Assembly (NCBI GenBank): GCA_019828595.1
Contig: JAHQRK010000006.1
Coordinates: 2,914,001-2,978,000, forward strand
Length of the DNA stretch: 64,000 bases
Source of the DNA: Aphanomyces cochlioides
Taxonomy: Eukaryota; Oomycota; Saprolegniomycetes; Saprolegniales; Verrucalvaceae
Reading direction: 5' to 3'
Notes under the pieces: model-generated
Seen by the model: only the letters and a program-made list of their open reading frames with translations
Databases searched by the model: none
What the model was told of the DNA's origin: nothing
In this document: positions 55,110-64,000 of the stretch, piece after piece
Layout: every line of letters begins with the position of its first letter
Position numbering within the stretch: the first letter of the stretch is position 1
Made by a program: the position numbers and the translations under genes

Positions 55110-55572
55110 ACGATCTCTCTATCTTGTTTGATCTTCCAAATGTGAATTTTGTTACTTTCTTCTCCTCCTTGTGGCTCCTATTTGTCGTCTTCCTTCACCT
55201 TCCCCCGCTGAAATAGCCTCAAAGGCAACAGAGAGATCAATGCCCATGGAGAGGACTAGCTCCAGCGAGCGACAGAGCACGATGACGCGTCGCCGAGCTT
55301 CATTCATCCGCCGGAATCTGCCGGAATGCATTTGTTCCAACGTGCTCTACGACCTTGTCAACCACTCCTTCGCGACTGTGCAGGTCCTTGACGTGTGCGA
55401 ATCTTGGAGAATCCACCAGAGATCAAGCTAGCCTAGCTGCACTGCGCTGTCGCTGGAGCTAGAGATGACATCACTGCAGCTCGTGGGCTCTCCAGCGCTT
55501 GAAATTCTCTTCCCGCGGCTCCAAGAGGCAAAAGTTAGAAGAATGCAATGAGAGCATTAGGAAGAACACAAC
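55110..55572. other. Intergenic
   Basis: 3' flanks of convergent hydrolase copies 2 and 3. No feature recognised. Confidence 0.5.
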
Positions 55573-56376
55573 TCAAGCGAGATAGGAGTGCAAGAAGGGC
55601 AAAGTTTCATCATACAAAGCTTGATGAAAGGCCAGAGCGACGGCAGGATCGGTGAGATTGCCGCGGTTCATCCAGCCATGGGTGACATTTTCGAACTCTC
55701 GAAGTCTTGCTGGAATATGACGCGCTCGCAGCGTCTGGTCGACTTGGCCGCGTGGTTGAATCCATTCTTCGTCGTTCCCAGCAGTGAGAATCAACTGAGG
55801 CACTGTAATGTTGTCGGCGATCGCTGCGCCACTCCCTGGGCCATGAAACGCTTCTTCTGCCGTCCACGACGGATGGAACGAAATCCCCGCCGACAGCTTG
55901 GTTCGCGGGGTCGAGCTGTACTTGGCGACGACCCAAGCTCCCCAGCAATATCCCACCGCGGCCACTTTGTCCACGCGGCGCTTCGTTTTGAAATGCGAGA
56001 TCACATCTAGGATTTTGGGCAATAAACTCTCGAACGGATGGCTCTCCAGCCACGCGACAAGACGCGGCAGGTCGAAATCGACGAGGTAATCGGTCGCTAG
56101 GTCGACAAATGCGACGTTGTACCATGCGCTGAGCTTGGCGCAGTCTCCTTGGACCGACCGCTGTCCATGCCGTAGACATCCGGGAACACAAGGAGGAGAT
56201 CGTGGCTCCGTGGATTGTCAAAGAAGAAGACGTCGGGTCAGCGACGACGACGTCCAATTCGCCGGCGCGGAATCCGATGGACACAACGTATGATTCACAG
56301 CGCCAGTGGCAGCGACGCTGCGACTGTTGCAGAGCGCGAGAAGCGTCAAAGTTGCAAACGACCACATGGAAACCAT
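55573..56376 (-). pseudogene. Dienelactone hydrolase family, copy 3, frameshifted, signal-like N-terminus
   Basis: Starts MVSMWSFATLTLLALC, a hydrophobic N-terminus that looks like a secretion signal and is absent from the other copies. The frame is lost near 56235 (before DVFFFDNPRSHDLL) and again near 56143, where gagactgcgcc stands for gagaactgcgcc (one A missing). After that it is open to the stop: GYCWGAWVV with the Cys, GNDEEW with the Asp, THGWMNRG with the His. All three catalytic residues remain, so the breaks may be recent. Confidence 0.8.
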
Positions 56377-56767
56377 CTTGGCAAATGGAGGAATGACAAG
56401 ATTGAGTCGATTCCAAGAGTTGATGGCACATCCGCTCGCTTTGATTACATCTCGGCTCGCTGGCATCGACATACGTTGCCCTGGAGATGTTGAATGGACG
56501 ACAGCCATGCCAAAGTCGGCAACAACTTTGAGAGCTGTCAAATGCTTCTATCTCGTCATCCTCACTTGCGGTTTGAGTGAACGGCGGACGCTGTAGACTG
56601 CTGCCGCACTCAGCTTGACCGCCTCAGTGCTACCGCCACGCTGCTGTCATGATGGATCAGCAGTACTTGAAGGAAACGACATATTAGAAAGGTTTAGAGC
56701 GCTCTGCTGCATCGACGAGCTTTGGACTGGGACCTCTGCGTCTTGGTAGAGCATGCAAGACATGCAT
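56377..56767. other. Intergenic
   Basis: Nothing recognised. Confidence 0.5.
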
Positions 56768-57112
56768 TTAGCCCAAGTGTTTCTTGAAGAATGGCAGCGC
56801 TTCGTCGTTCCAAGCCCTGGAGTCCGTCAAATCACCTCGAATGACCCAGCCATGAACCATGTCGGGGAATTCGCGGAAGCGGCATGGGATTCCTACAAGT
56901 GTTTGCTCGACGGACCCTCCAGCTTTGAGCCATTCATGGTCGTTGCCAGCAGTCACGACGAGCTATGGGACTTGAATATCTTGGACAATTTTCTCGCCGC
57001 CGCCTTCGCCTTGAAACATATCTTGGACATTCCAAGACGCCCCCGCAGCAAGATTGCTCGATGGTTCCGCTGACCATTTCGCGACGACCCACGCACCGTA
57101 GCAAAACCCCAT
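56768..57112 (-). pseudogene. Dienelactone hydrolase family, copy 4, C-terminal half, broken
   Basis: Opens abruptly at MGFCYGAWVVAKW (nucleophile region) and runs to FFKKHLG and a stop at 56768. It contains a TAG after IVQDIQVP, short deletions (before SWNVQDMF; in the EQTL..GIPCR part; after GDLTD) and keeps AGNDHEW and VHGWVIRG. The N-terminal half is missing; an inverted tail fragment starts directly at its edge. Confidence 0.8.
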
Positions 57113-57155
57113 CGCGACGAGGCGTTGCCGTTCTTGAAGCAGCACTTGGCTTCAT
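57113..57155 (+). pseudogene. Tiny inverted hydrolase tail fragment
   Basis: The plus strand reads RDEALPFLKQHLA, the C-terminal end of this family, directly abutting the minus-strand copy 4 at its GFCYGAW edge. Too short to be a gene; it marks an inversion breakpoint. Confidence 0.6.
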
Positions 57156-57334
57156 CTCTTAGCCTTTCGATCGTCAACGACTGTATCATGAGGCAGCGTC
57201 AAAACTGCGTCCATCAGCTACGACAGCATGTTCAGTGGAGATCAAACTCTCACACAGCGACCGATGCCTTCAAGAAGGTAATCAACCTAACGCATTTCAG
57301 CAACTTGGAACCATGAAGAGCCAAAGAATTGTGC

Positions 57335-58093
57335 TTAGCCCAAATGGCGCTTGAGGAAAGGCAACGCTTCCTCGTTCCAAGCGCCTTGATAGCCCTTGAG
57401 CACGGCCTCGTCGTTCAATTCGCCACGAAAAAACCAGCCACGGACCATGTCGGGGAATTCACGCAAGCGATTTGGCACGCCTTTAGTTTGAAGGGTCTGC
57501 TCTACGGATCCACCAGGTTTAAGCCATTCACGATCATTGCCAGCAGACAATAGCATCTGTGGGACTTCAATGGCATGGGCAAGTTTTTCACCACTGCCTT
57601 CACCGTCAAACAAGTCGTTGACATGCCACGAGGGATGGAACGAGACTCCCGCAGAGAGAATACTCGATGGCTCAGTGGACAATCTGGCAACTACCCAAGC
57701 TCCATAGCAAAACTCAATTGCTCCAAACTTTGTCACACCACGTTGAGTTTGCAAATGCTTGACAACCGCGTCAATCTTCTTGATCTTCAACTTGTCAAAT
57801 GGTCGTTCTTGTGCCCACGACACAAACTTGGATCGATCAGTGGCATCTGTAGGGTAGACTCCATCGCCGATATCAACGAGAGCGACCTTGTAATGCTTGC
57901 TCAAGTCAGCGCAGACTTGCTTTGTACGGCCACTGTCCGGTCCAAAGACATCAGGGAAGGTCAAGACAGCGACGTTGGTGGCTGGATTGTCAAAGTAGAA
58001 GTTGTTGGTGCCGTCGGCGTTTTCAGCCACGATGGAGCTCGTGGATGGCACAGCAGGCAATCCATCGGCAGGGCAGCAGTTCATTGTTGGCAT
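57335..58093 (-). CDS. Dienelactone hydrolase family protein, copy 5, catalytic His replaced
   Basis: Open frame with ATGs at 58093 (MPTMNCC) and 58084 (MNCCPADGLP, the family start); numbering below is from the latter (250 aa). C126 in EFCYGAW and D184 in AGNDREW are present, but the His position reads DMVRGWFFRG, so Arg215 replaces His. FPDVFGPDSGRTK and SFHPSWHVNDLF are conserved. With the triad incomplete, it may be a binding or otherwise repurposed protein, or an early pseudogene that is still open. An Inr-like motif lies upstream at 58110-58124. Confidence 0.85.
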   Translation of the reverse strand: MPTMNCCPADGLPAVPSTSSIVAENADGTNNFYFDNPATNVAVLTFPDVFGPDSGRTKQVCADLSKHYKVALVDIGDGVYPTDATDRSKFVSWAQERPFDKLKIKKIDAVVKHLQTQRGVTKFGAIEFCYGAWVVARLSTEPSSILSAGVSFHPSWHVNDLFDGEGSGEKLAHAIEVPQMLLSAGNDREWLKPGGSVEQTLQTKGVPNRLREFPDMVRGWFFRGELNDEAVLKGYQGAWNEEALPFLKRHLG

Positions 58094-58107
58094 TTGGTAT
58101 CGCTTGG

Positions 58108-58124
58108 TCAATTCAAAGATGAAA
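58108..58124 (-). promoter_or_regulatory. Inr-like motif upstream of hydrolase copy 5
   Basis: Minus strand TTTCATCTTTGAATTGA, 15-30 bases before the first ATG. Similar placement to genes C and ADH. Confidence 0.35.
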
Positions 58125-58184
58125 AGGTACAGAATCAACTTTGACACCAGCTCAATCTGTGTAGGTCTGTATAAAAAATATGAA

Positions 58185-58790
58185 TTTATTGTCGTTTGGG
58201 TCCAAAACTGGAAAATGTTTCAATTAATTGACGCATACACTATTTAAGGTTTACGCACGATCATGAACGTTAAATAGTGTAATTTCAAACGTTTTAAGGG
58301 CGATGCCAAATAAAAAATATTGTGAAAATTTGTTTTGTGATATTTTGTATTTTGGTCAAAATTATACAAACCACGTATTATAATATCACGATAATCAAAA
58401 TTTCGGACTGTCTGGAAATAAAATAATCATTGGGAATTTGTGTGGATTATGCGATATTGGGGAAAATGTTCTACTTTGAGTAGAATATTCTTTATTGCAT
58501 ATTTGGCCTGTTTTGAAATAAATTATTGCAATAAAATTTATGCAATATTTGGCATCCAGACAGTGCATTATGCGATTATCAAAATTATGCAATAATTGAT
58601 CAAAATATTGCGAATTATCTCAATAATAGGTGGCATCCAGACGGGCCCTAAATGTTTGAAAAACATGTTCGAAGCATTCAATTTCATTACACTTGAAGTT
58701 TGTATTGCGTCATTTTTGCGTCAAAATGGCTGCGTCGATATTTTCTTTGCAAGATTCCAGTTTTTTTCTAGAGACACAATATAAGCAATA
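58185..58790. repeat. Dispersed repeat X, copy 1 (carries a MITE)
   Basis: ttgtcgtttgggtccaaaac through tttcaattaattgacgcata, and after the MITE aatgtttgaaaaacatgttc onward, matches 61537-61815 in the same orientation. Function unknown; no ORF. Confidence 0.75.
58298..58648. mobile_element. Harbinger-type MITE, 351 bp, TAA target duplication
   Basis: Right end (inverted) GGGCCCGTCTGGATGCCACC. The left end reads GGGCGATGCCAAAT, as if ~8 bases had been lost. TAA lies directly outside both ends. The empty site exists at 61676-61690 (cgttttaaatgtttg). The inner gactgtctgga / tccagacagt motifs resemble those of the 24545-25105 MITE. Confidence 0.85.
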
Positions 58791-59016
58791 AATATTATAA
58801 GGGCCCGTCTGGATATTCATTGTCAATTATCACATAATTTAATTATCAGATATTTTGTATTTTTGAAATTTTTTAAAAAGACCGAATTAAATATTCCGAA
58901 TTTGGTCTGTCTGGGACGCCAGTTTGCTCAGAAATTTTAGCCAATGAAAACATAGAGATATTCACTTGAAATCACTCTGAAATTTGCGCGCGAAAGAAGA
59001 AGAGAAGAGGAGCAAA

Positions 59017-59901
59017 ATGGATGACAGCCGGGCTAGCTAGACCGATGACAAAGACATCACGTGGTTGAAGGAGATGATTCACCAAGTACATGTTCTTGGA
59101 AAACGTGCCAACAGTGGCTTCAAGCGCGAGGCATGGCAAGCGGCAACCGCCAAACTTAACAGTAACCACAACATCCATTATACACGGGACCAAGTCAAGT
59201 CACGCTGCCAAGAGCTAAAAAAACAATACTCCCAAGTCTCACAAATTATAAAGACGTCTGGAGTTGGATTTGATTGTTTGGAGAGTTCATGGTCGCACTT
59301 TTTACAAGACAAACCAAAGAAGTGGGCTCTCTGGCAGACTAAGACGTTTGCTCAATACCCATACTGCCAACAGCTATTTGATGGGACTCTAGCAACAGGT
59401 GAATTTTCTTCTGCGTCAACCGATCAAGAATTTGTATGGCAACGTCATGCTTCCGAAGATTCAGAAGCAGAGTCTACACATAGCTCTGATCATCAAGAGG
59501 AGTTGATAAGAACCGCAACTGAATCAAGTGACCAGACGACAAAGCGTTCCTCGGTTCCATCGGATGGGCGTTCGTCGAAGCGAAGCCGCAAATCTTTAGC
59601 ATCTGTCCTGGTCGACGAAATGCAAGAATTGCGGGCGGCAGGACGTGAAGAATTGAATTTTTTGCATGATACGTTTCAACAAACAAGCGCCAACGATGCA
59701 TCAAAACAATCGGTGGAAGCCTTGGCTATAGACGCACTTCAAGACGAATTTGGTGATGTTTTGCTTGATAGTGAATTGACTTTTGCTTACGAAGTCATGG
59801 GAAACAAATCAAAAGCCGCTCAATTTCTCCGGATGAAAGGTGGCTCAAAAGAAATCTGGTTGCGGCGCCAAATTGCACCGAAGCAAAGCGAAAGCAGTTA
59901 G
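59017..59901 (+). pseudogene. SANT/Myb-like partner of the Harbinger element, early stop
   Basis: Probable start MDDSRAS at 59017, then TAG at codon 8, then TDDKDITWLKEMI and an open frame to 59901. The domain WLKEMIHQVHVLGKRANSGF, KREAWQAATAKLN, YTRDQVKSRCQELKKQY is a Myb/SANT-like trihelix as in plant and fungal Harbinger-associated proteins. An acidic Ser-rich linker (ASEDSEAESTHSSDHQEE), a basic patch (SSKRSRKS) and a charged helix follow. An internal ATG at 59074 could still give an almost complete protein, so function is not excluded. Confidence 0.72.
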
Positions 59902-59921
59902 TACTCAATGCAATTCTCTTT

Positions 59922-61204
59922 TTAATTTATGCGTCGTCTATTTCGTCTACGGCGTCGACATAGTGTATCTTGATATTGAGACCACATTGCCACTGCTATA
60001 TCGTCTCTCCATGATTTCGCTTCATCGCTCTCGGCTTCAGTACTCAAAGAGGTTTCATTGTCATCCGATATTGGTTGCTGGATTTGGTTGCGGAGTTCTT
60101 CAATGGCTTCAGTTTCAACAGAATCTCTACCTCCATGCATTCGAATAAAATTGTGGAGCATGCACAAAACCATCACCAAGTGTACTTGGAACTCGTAATC
60201 ATAATCCAGAGGGTGCACTAGTACAGGAAACCGCTTCTTCAGTATGCCAAATGCTCGCTCGATAACGTTCCGAAGCTGAGAATGGCGTAATCGTAATCCA
60301 GAGGGTGCACTAGTACAGGAAACCGCTTCTTCAGTATGCCAAATGCTCGCTCGATAATGTTCCGAAGCTGAGAATGGCGTAAATTGAATACCTCCTCTTT
60401 GTTGCGAGGACGTTGTGCACCTCGCGCAAATTCCTTCAAGTGATACCTGACCCCACGATAAGGAGTCAGAGCAGCTTTGGAAAGTCCAAAACCGGCATCA
60501 AGGATATCAAATTTGTTGGGTGTCAGGGTCAATCCATTTCTCAAAGCATCCTCATAGACTTTGCCATGGCCGGCGGTTCCTTCCCAACCGGCCAAAACGT
60601 ACGTAAACATAATATCAAAGTCGCAGGCGGCTAACACGTTCATAGTAACACCTTTTCGGCTTTGAAATCGTGGTGCAAGATCTTGTGGAACAGACACAGG
60701 GATGTGTGTACCATCAATTGCCATCCGACAATTCTCAAAAAATGGGAAATACTTGGGGCTGTGTCGGATTTTCGAGTGCACTGGTTCTTTTGGTGATGGT
60801 ATCTTGATGTATATTGGGCACAACTTTCTCATCGCCTCCAAGACCGAACGCGAGTGTCTCGTAACAGTCTCTCCAGATCTTTGAAAGCGTGATTGCAAGG
60901 ATCTGTTTGATGCTCTATGGCCAACAAAATATAGAAACATCGCCAATTGCTCTTCCAGGGAAACGTGTCGAGTTCTCTCAAGGCCACCATACTTGACCAA
61001 GTCGCTGAGAAGGTGTTGAAACGTGGATTTGGTCATTCGAAACATTTCAAGCGCATTCGCATCATTCCCTTGTAAAACTTCATTCACCCAAAGAGATCCG
61101 CTGAGAATGGATATGTGCTTCGGTGTCTTGTTGAAAAGGCGACGATGTGGTATACGGAATGCATGATAAAGAGCTCTCTGGTACGACGGCGGCGCAGGTG
61201 CCAT
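59922..61204 (-). pseudogene. Harbinger (DDE_Tnp_4) transposase, 92-bp tandem duplication
   Basis: Open from 61204 for 321 codons: HTH-like VSLEEQLAMFLYFVGHRASN, first Asp in CRMAIDGTHIPV, then GWEGTAGHGKVYEDAL, where relatives have an HD and here His stands in place of the second Asp, then third-Asp region FDILDAGFGLS, and LRNIIERAFGILKKRF. A 92-bp direct duplication (60202-60293 and 60294-60385) then throws the frame. The true C-terminus (HPLDYDYEFQVHLVMVLCML, NFIRMHG) is found at 60218-59922. Removing one unit rejoins it. Inactive by duplication and probably by the catalytic change. Confidence 0.85.
60202..60385. repeat. 92-bp tandem duplication, two units
   Basis: Units starting taatccagagggtgcac at 60202 and 60294, almost identical (one difference seen, cgttcc/tgttcc). 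The length is not a multiple of three. Confidence 0.92.
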
Positions 61205-61536
61205 CGTCGGATAAAGGCCATCATCAAGTACTTTCTCATTGTGCGGTGATGATCTTTGAAAATGAATTTCTGAAGCGTTTTACGTCAAAATATTCAACAC
61301 TCACGTTGAATATTTATTTTACCAAATTTCACGAGAAATCTGATAATTTATCGGAATAATTTCTCTGCTATAAAACTCTTCCAGACAGTGCAAACGAGCT
61401 TTCCAAAAAATATTGAGATATATCATGATAAAACCCAATATTGTGGATATCCAGACGGGCCCTAATAAATTAAGCAATTGATCAATTATTCAAAATCATT
61501 TAATATATCATTTCAATTTCATATATTTTTAGATTT

Positions 61537-61815
61537 TGTATTGTCGTTTGGGTCCAAAACTGGAAATTTGAGATGTTTTGAAAATGTTTCAATTAATTGA
61601 CGCATACACTATTTAAAGTTTACTCAAACATTTTCTTATTTTGCCCTCGATAGTGACCATTAAATAGTGAAATTTCAAACGTTTTAAATGTTTGAAAACA
61701 TGTTCAAAACATTCAATTTCTTTTCACTTGAAATTTGTATGCGTCAATTGTTGCGTCAATTGTTGCGTCAATTTGCTTCCGTCAAAATTTATTCCGCACG
61801 ACTCCAGTTTTTTAA
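61537..61815. repeat. Dispersed repeat X, copy 2 (empty site for the MITE)
   Basis: Same sequence as 58185-58790 without the MITE. It also contains three tandem tgcgtcaatt units (61741-61772). Confidence 0.75.
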
Positions 61816-62433
61816 AACCACATTCTCCGGAAAACATCGGACAAATATTGCCGTTTGTATGCATCCACAGAAAATTTGTCCTGTATTTTCCAAAATACTC
61901 AAAATTCTTTTCATGATTTAATTCTTTGTAGTACTACGTTTTGTATGAAATAAAATAAAGTTTGAGTGGAATGCGAATGGAATGCAATCCACAGAAGGAT
62001 TTTTCTGCTGGAAAATAAGCCAATCACAATTCGAGAAAATCCCAAAAATAGCATCAAGAGAACCAGGGAGCAAAACACAGTCTGACCTAGACTGACGTTT
62101 GACGAGTCGTAGATAAGATGCAATATGATGAAGAATCTATTGCTAAGAAGTGCAGCACAACAAGCTAAGATAGTGAGAAGCGTTGAGCAGTTGAGGTGTT
62201 GTATTCCCTTTTCTTTCTGGCCACGAAACGCGATGTTTCATTTCAACTTATGGCTGGAATCTACTAGCGTGGTTTTATCACTCATCGTTATATTAGAGAT
62301 ATAACACCCTTAGAACAAACACTAAACTCTAAGGTAGTCTCAAGTATGCTGATGATTGCCTGCCTTTTGAAGTCAATAAAGTCATTTTCGATTGCCTTTT
62401 GAGACTTGCACGTAAGAGTCGCTGTCTTATGAC
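61816..62433. other. AT-rich intergenic
   Basis: No gene recognised. From about 62340 it may contain badly decayed sequence of the hydrolase copy that follows. Confidence 0.4.
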
Positions 62434-62832
62434 TTGTGTTTTTGGCCAATTGGCTTTTGCTACGGAGCTTGGATTGTCGCCAGATTGTCTGCCGAACCAT
62501 CGAGTGTTCTCTCTGCGGGAATTTCATTCCACCCCTCGTGGCATGTCAACGACGTCTTTCATGGGGAAGGCAGTGCCGAGAAAATTGCCCATGACATTCA
62601 AGTCCCTCAGTCGGTATTGACTGCTGGAAATGACCGCGACTGGCTCAAACCTGGTGGATCCGTTGAGCAAACGCTTCAAGCCAAGGGCGTACCAAGTCGT
62701 TTCCGTGAGTTCCCAAACATGGTGCACGGTTGGGTCATTCGCGGCGACCTTGCCGATCAAGGCATTCTCAAGGGGTTCCACGACGCTTGGGTTGATGAAG
62801 CGTTACCATTTTTGAAGGAGCACTTGGTCTAA
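62434..62832 (+). pseudogene. Dienelactone hydrolase family, copy 6, 5'-truncated
   Basis: Open from PIGFCYGAWIVARLS to FLKEHLV and a stop. It carries Cys (FCYGAW), Asp (AGNDRDW) and His (VHGWVIRG), all of the triad, but the N-terminal ~115 residues are missing or unrecognisable. No start codon fits the family. Closest by eye to copies 4 and 5. A non-functional 3' fragment. Confidence 0.8.
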
Positions 62833-62934
62833 TGAGGAAGGCTAAGACAAGACCCCTATCATTTGTAGCCCTGTCGATCGAGCTCATAATGTCTGTTCCA
62901 AGTCTTCTTTGAATTGTTAACAATAGGAGCACTA

Positions 62935-63582
62935 AGAGCATCCCCACCGCTGCAGGCTACATTTCGATGGCTATTTTAGACAAGTCTAGATTCTAGGCAG
63001 GCAAAAATAGCTTTTTTGTGTCGATTTCACACCGGTCGTAGTTTCAAGACTTGCTAAAGCCAGCATGCCTTCACCTGCAGGCATTGTTCATCTCTCGGAG
63101 TGCGAGACTCCCTTGGGACAGTCGACAGGACGGATCTCTGGAACGTCCAATTGGAAAGCATATGAAAACGACGCTTTGGCGTCGGCTTACGTTGCTGTGT
63201 CCACTGATCCAGCAGTGGCGACAGATCATCATCCAACAGCCTGGCATACATAACGCGCCTACGTTCAATATTTGGCTTCTTGCCTGTTCGCGAACCTCCT
63301 TTCTTTGACACCGAAGCGGCATGTGCTTGTTTACGCTGAATTTCGAGCCACAAAGCAACCACTGCATCAGTAACGTCGCTGTCGTACGCAAAGTCCATGT
63401 CGTTCTGTCTGGAACTGCAGAATGCTAAATGGATGTCTAATACTAGCATGTCGTTTAGGTTTCTGGCTATTTTCTAGCCATGGCTAGAATCTAGCATCGA
63501 ACAGGTGGCAAAACCGGAAGGCAAATTTTTGTCACGATACATGCTAGATTCTAGGTTTAGCCTGCAGCGGTGGGGATGCTCT
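62935..63582. mobile_element. Non-autonomous transposon, 648 bp, TA-flanked
   Basis: 25-bp inverted ends beginning agagcatccccaccgctgca, perfect on both sides, with TA directly outside (62933-62934 and 63583-63584). A second inverted motif (tctagattctagg / ctagattctagg) lies inside. It holds a minus-strand transposase relic. Confidence 0.82.
63054..63449 (-). pseudogene. Transposase N-terminal relic (Harbinger-like)
   Basis: 131 codons including VVALWLEIQRKQAHA, KGGSRTGKKPNIERRRVMYA and RLLDDDLSPL, the pattern seen at the N-terminus of DDE_Tnp_4 transposases (basic GGSR..KPNI-RR, then LL-DD). No catalytic domain follows. Assignment is by motif resemblance only. Confidence 0.5.
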
Positions 63583-63584
63583 TA

Positions 63585-64000
63585 GGGATCTATCTCTCGT
63601 CTATACGTATCGATAGAATACGTGCATGTATTCCCTAGCTCTGTGTTTCCAATTCTGAAAGCCCATCCGTTGTTGCAACCTCCGAATGTTCCATGATTTT
63701 GAGCATAGAAAATGGTCGACACTTTCCCTAGCATTATCACATTCCACACTCTTGGGTGCTTGTAAGTGACGCAGGGTTTATAGCCTCATAAAATTGCTCA
63801 CAGCTAGCGACGCACCTCTCTTCTGGCTCTGCGATATTGCTTATCTGTGTTGCCAATTGTGCAACAACGCCTCCTCGTCATAGGTACAAGAATGAAGAAA
63901 AAACCAGTACATAGTAGGTTTTTTGAAATTCACTCCACTGGTACATATTCTGATCCAGTCGAATTAATAAACCTAAAAACTTATTGTGAGACAATGTGGT
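63585..64000. other. Right edge of window, nothing recognised
   Basis: No ORF or repeat supported. Confidence 0.5.

Larger units (their letters stand above)
58801..61462. mobile_element. PIF/Harbinger element, complete ends, inactivated genes
   Basis: 2.66 kb, ends GGGCCCGTCTGGATAT inverted on both sides, TAA target duplications at 58798-58800 and 61463-61465. It holds two convergent genes, a SANT-like partner (plus) and a DDE_Tnp_4 transposase (minus), both damaged. It shares its termini with the two MITEs, so this family could have moved them. Confidence 0.88.

Noticed and set aside
37665..62832. Reading the ADH and hydrolase breaks as introns
   Set aside because: The breaks are single-base shifts or single stops without GT-AG pairs of usable length, unlike the clear 50-bp intron at 50527.

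Overview
The window is eukaryotic and looks like a repeat-rich, gene-poor piece of an oomycete genome, most likely a saprolegnialean such as Aphanomyces (inference). The reasons are full-size PDR-type (ABCG) pumps in almost intron-free ORFs, one 50-bp GT-AG intron, short 5' leaders with oomycete-style Inr motifs (TCATT..), a Crypton tyrosine recombinase, PIF/Harbinger elements with SANT-like partner genes, and a chromodomain Ty3/gypsy retroelement.

Layout. 1-1410: 3' part of a decayed PDR pump (copy E). 1912-3853: complete Tc1/mariner-superfamily transposon with an intact transposase. 4777-11588: intact PDR gene A, with two transposon insertions in its upstream region. 12.5-18.9 kb: transposon graveyard with two TA-flanked MITEs, a pogo transposase relic abutted by an intact Crypton recombinase, and a Tc1-like element carrying a MULE-like insertion with a 9-bp target duplication. 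19.8-25.3 kb: two decayed Harbinger loci in a row, each with a SANT-like gene and a transposase gene in convergent orientation. The second transposase is split by a MITE. 26.8-36.9 kb: PDR gene B, broken by a rearranged chromovirus that forms a 2.15-kb imperfect palindrome. 37.7-38.7 kb: broken zinc alcohol dehydrogenase. 39.6-47.9 kb (minus strand): PDR pseudogene D and intact PDR gene C. 50.2-51.5 kb: CNNM-like membrane protein with one intron. 51.7-62.8 kb: six dienelactone-hydrolase-family copies (three open, three broken). 58.8-61.5 kb: a third Harbinger element with clear ends. 62.9-63.6 kb: a last non-autonomous element.

Of five PDR loci, two (A and C) are open. A, B and C are near-identical mosaics, which points to gene conversion. 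The upstream and downstream flanks of A and B are also homologous, so the duplicated unit was larger than the gene. Pumps and the hydrolase family could both serve xenobiotic handling, but nothing here shows joint regulation.

Several nested insertions can be dated from the sequence alone. Removing the insert plus one target-site copy restores a coding frame (MULE-like in Tc1; MITE in Harbinger-2), or an empty paralogous site is present in the window (58.3 kb MITE against 61.68 kb; gene A upstream against gene B upstream).
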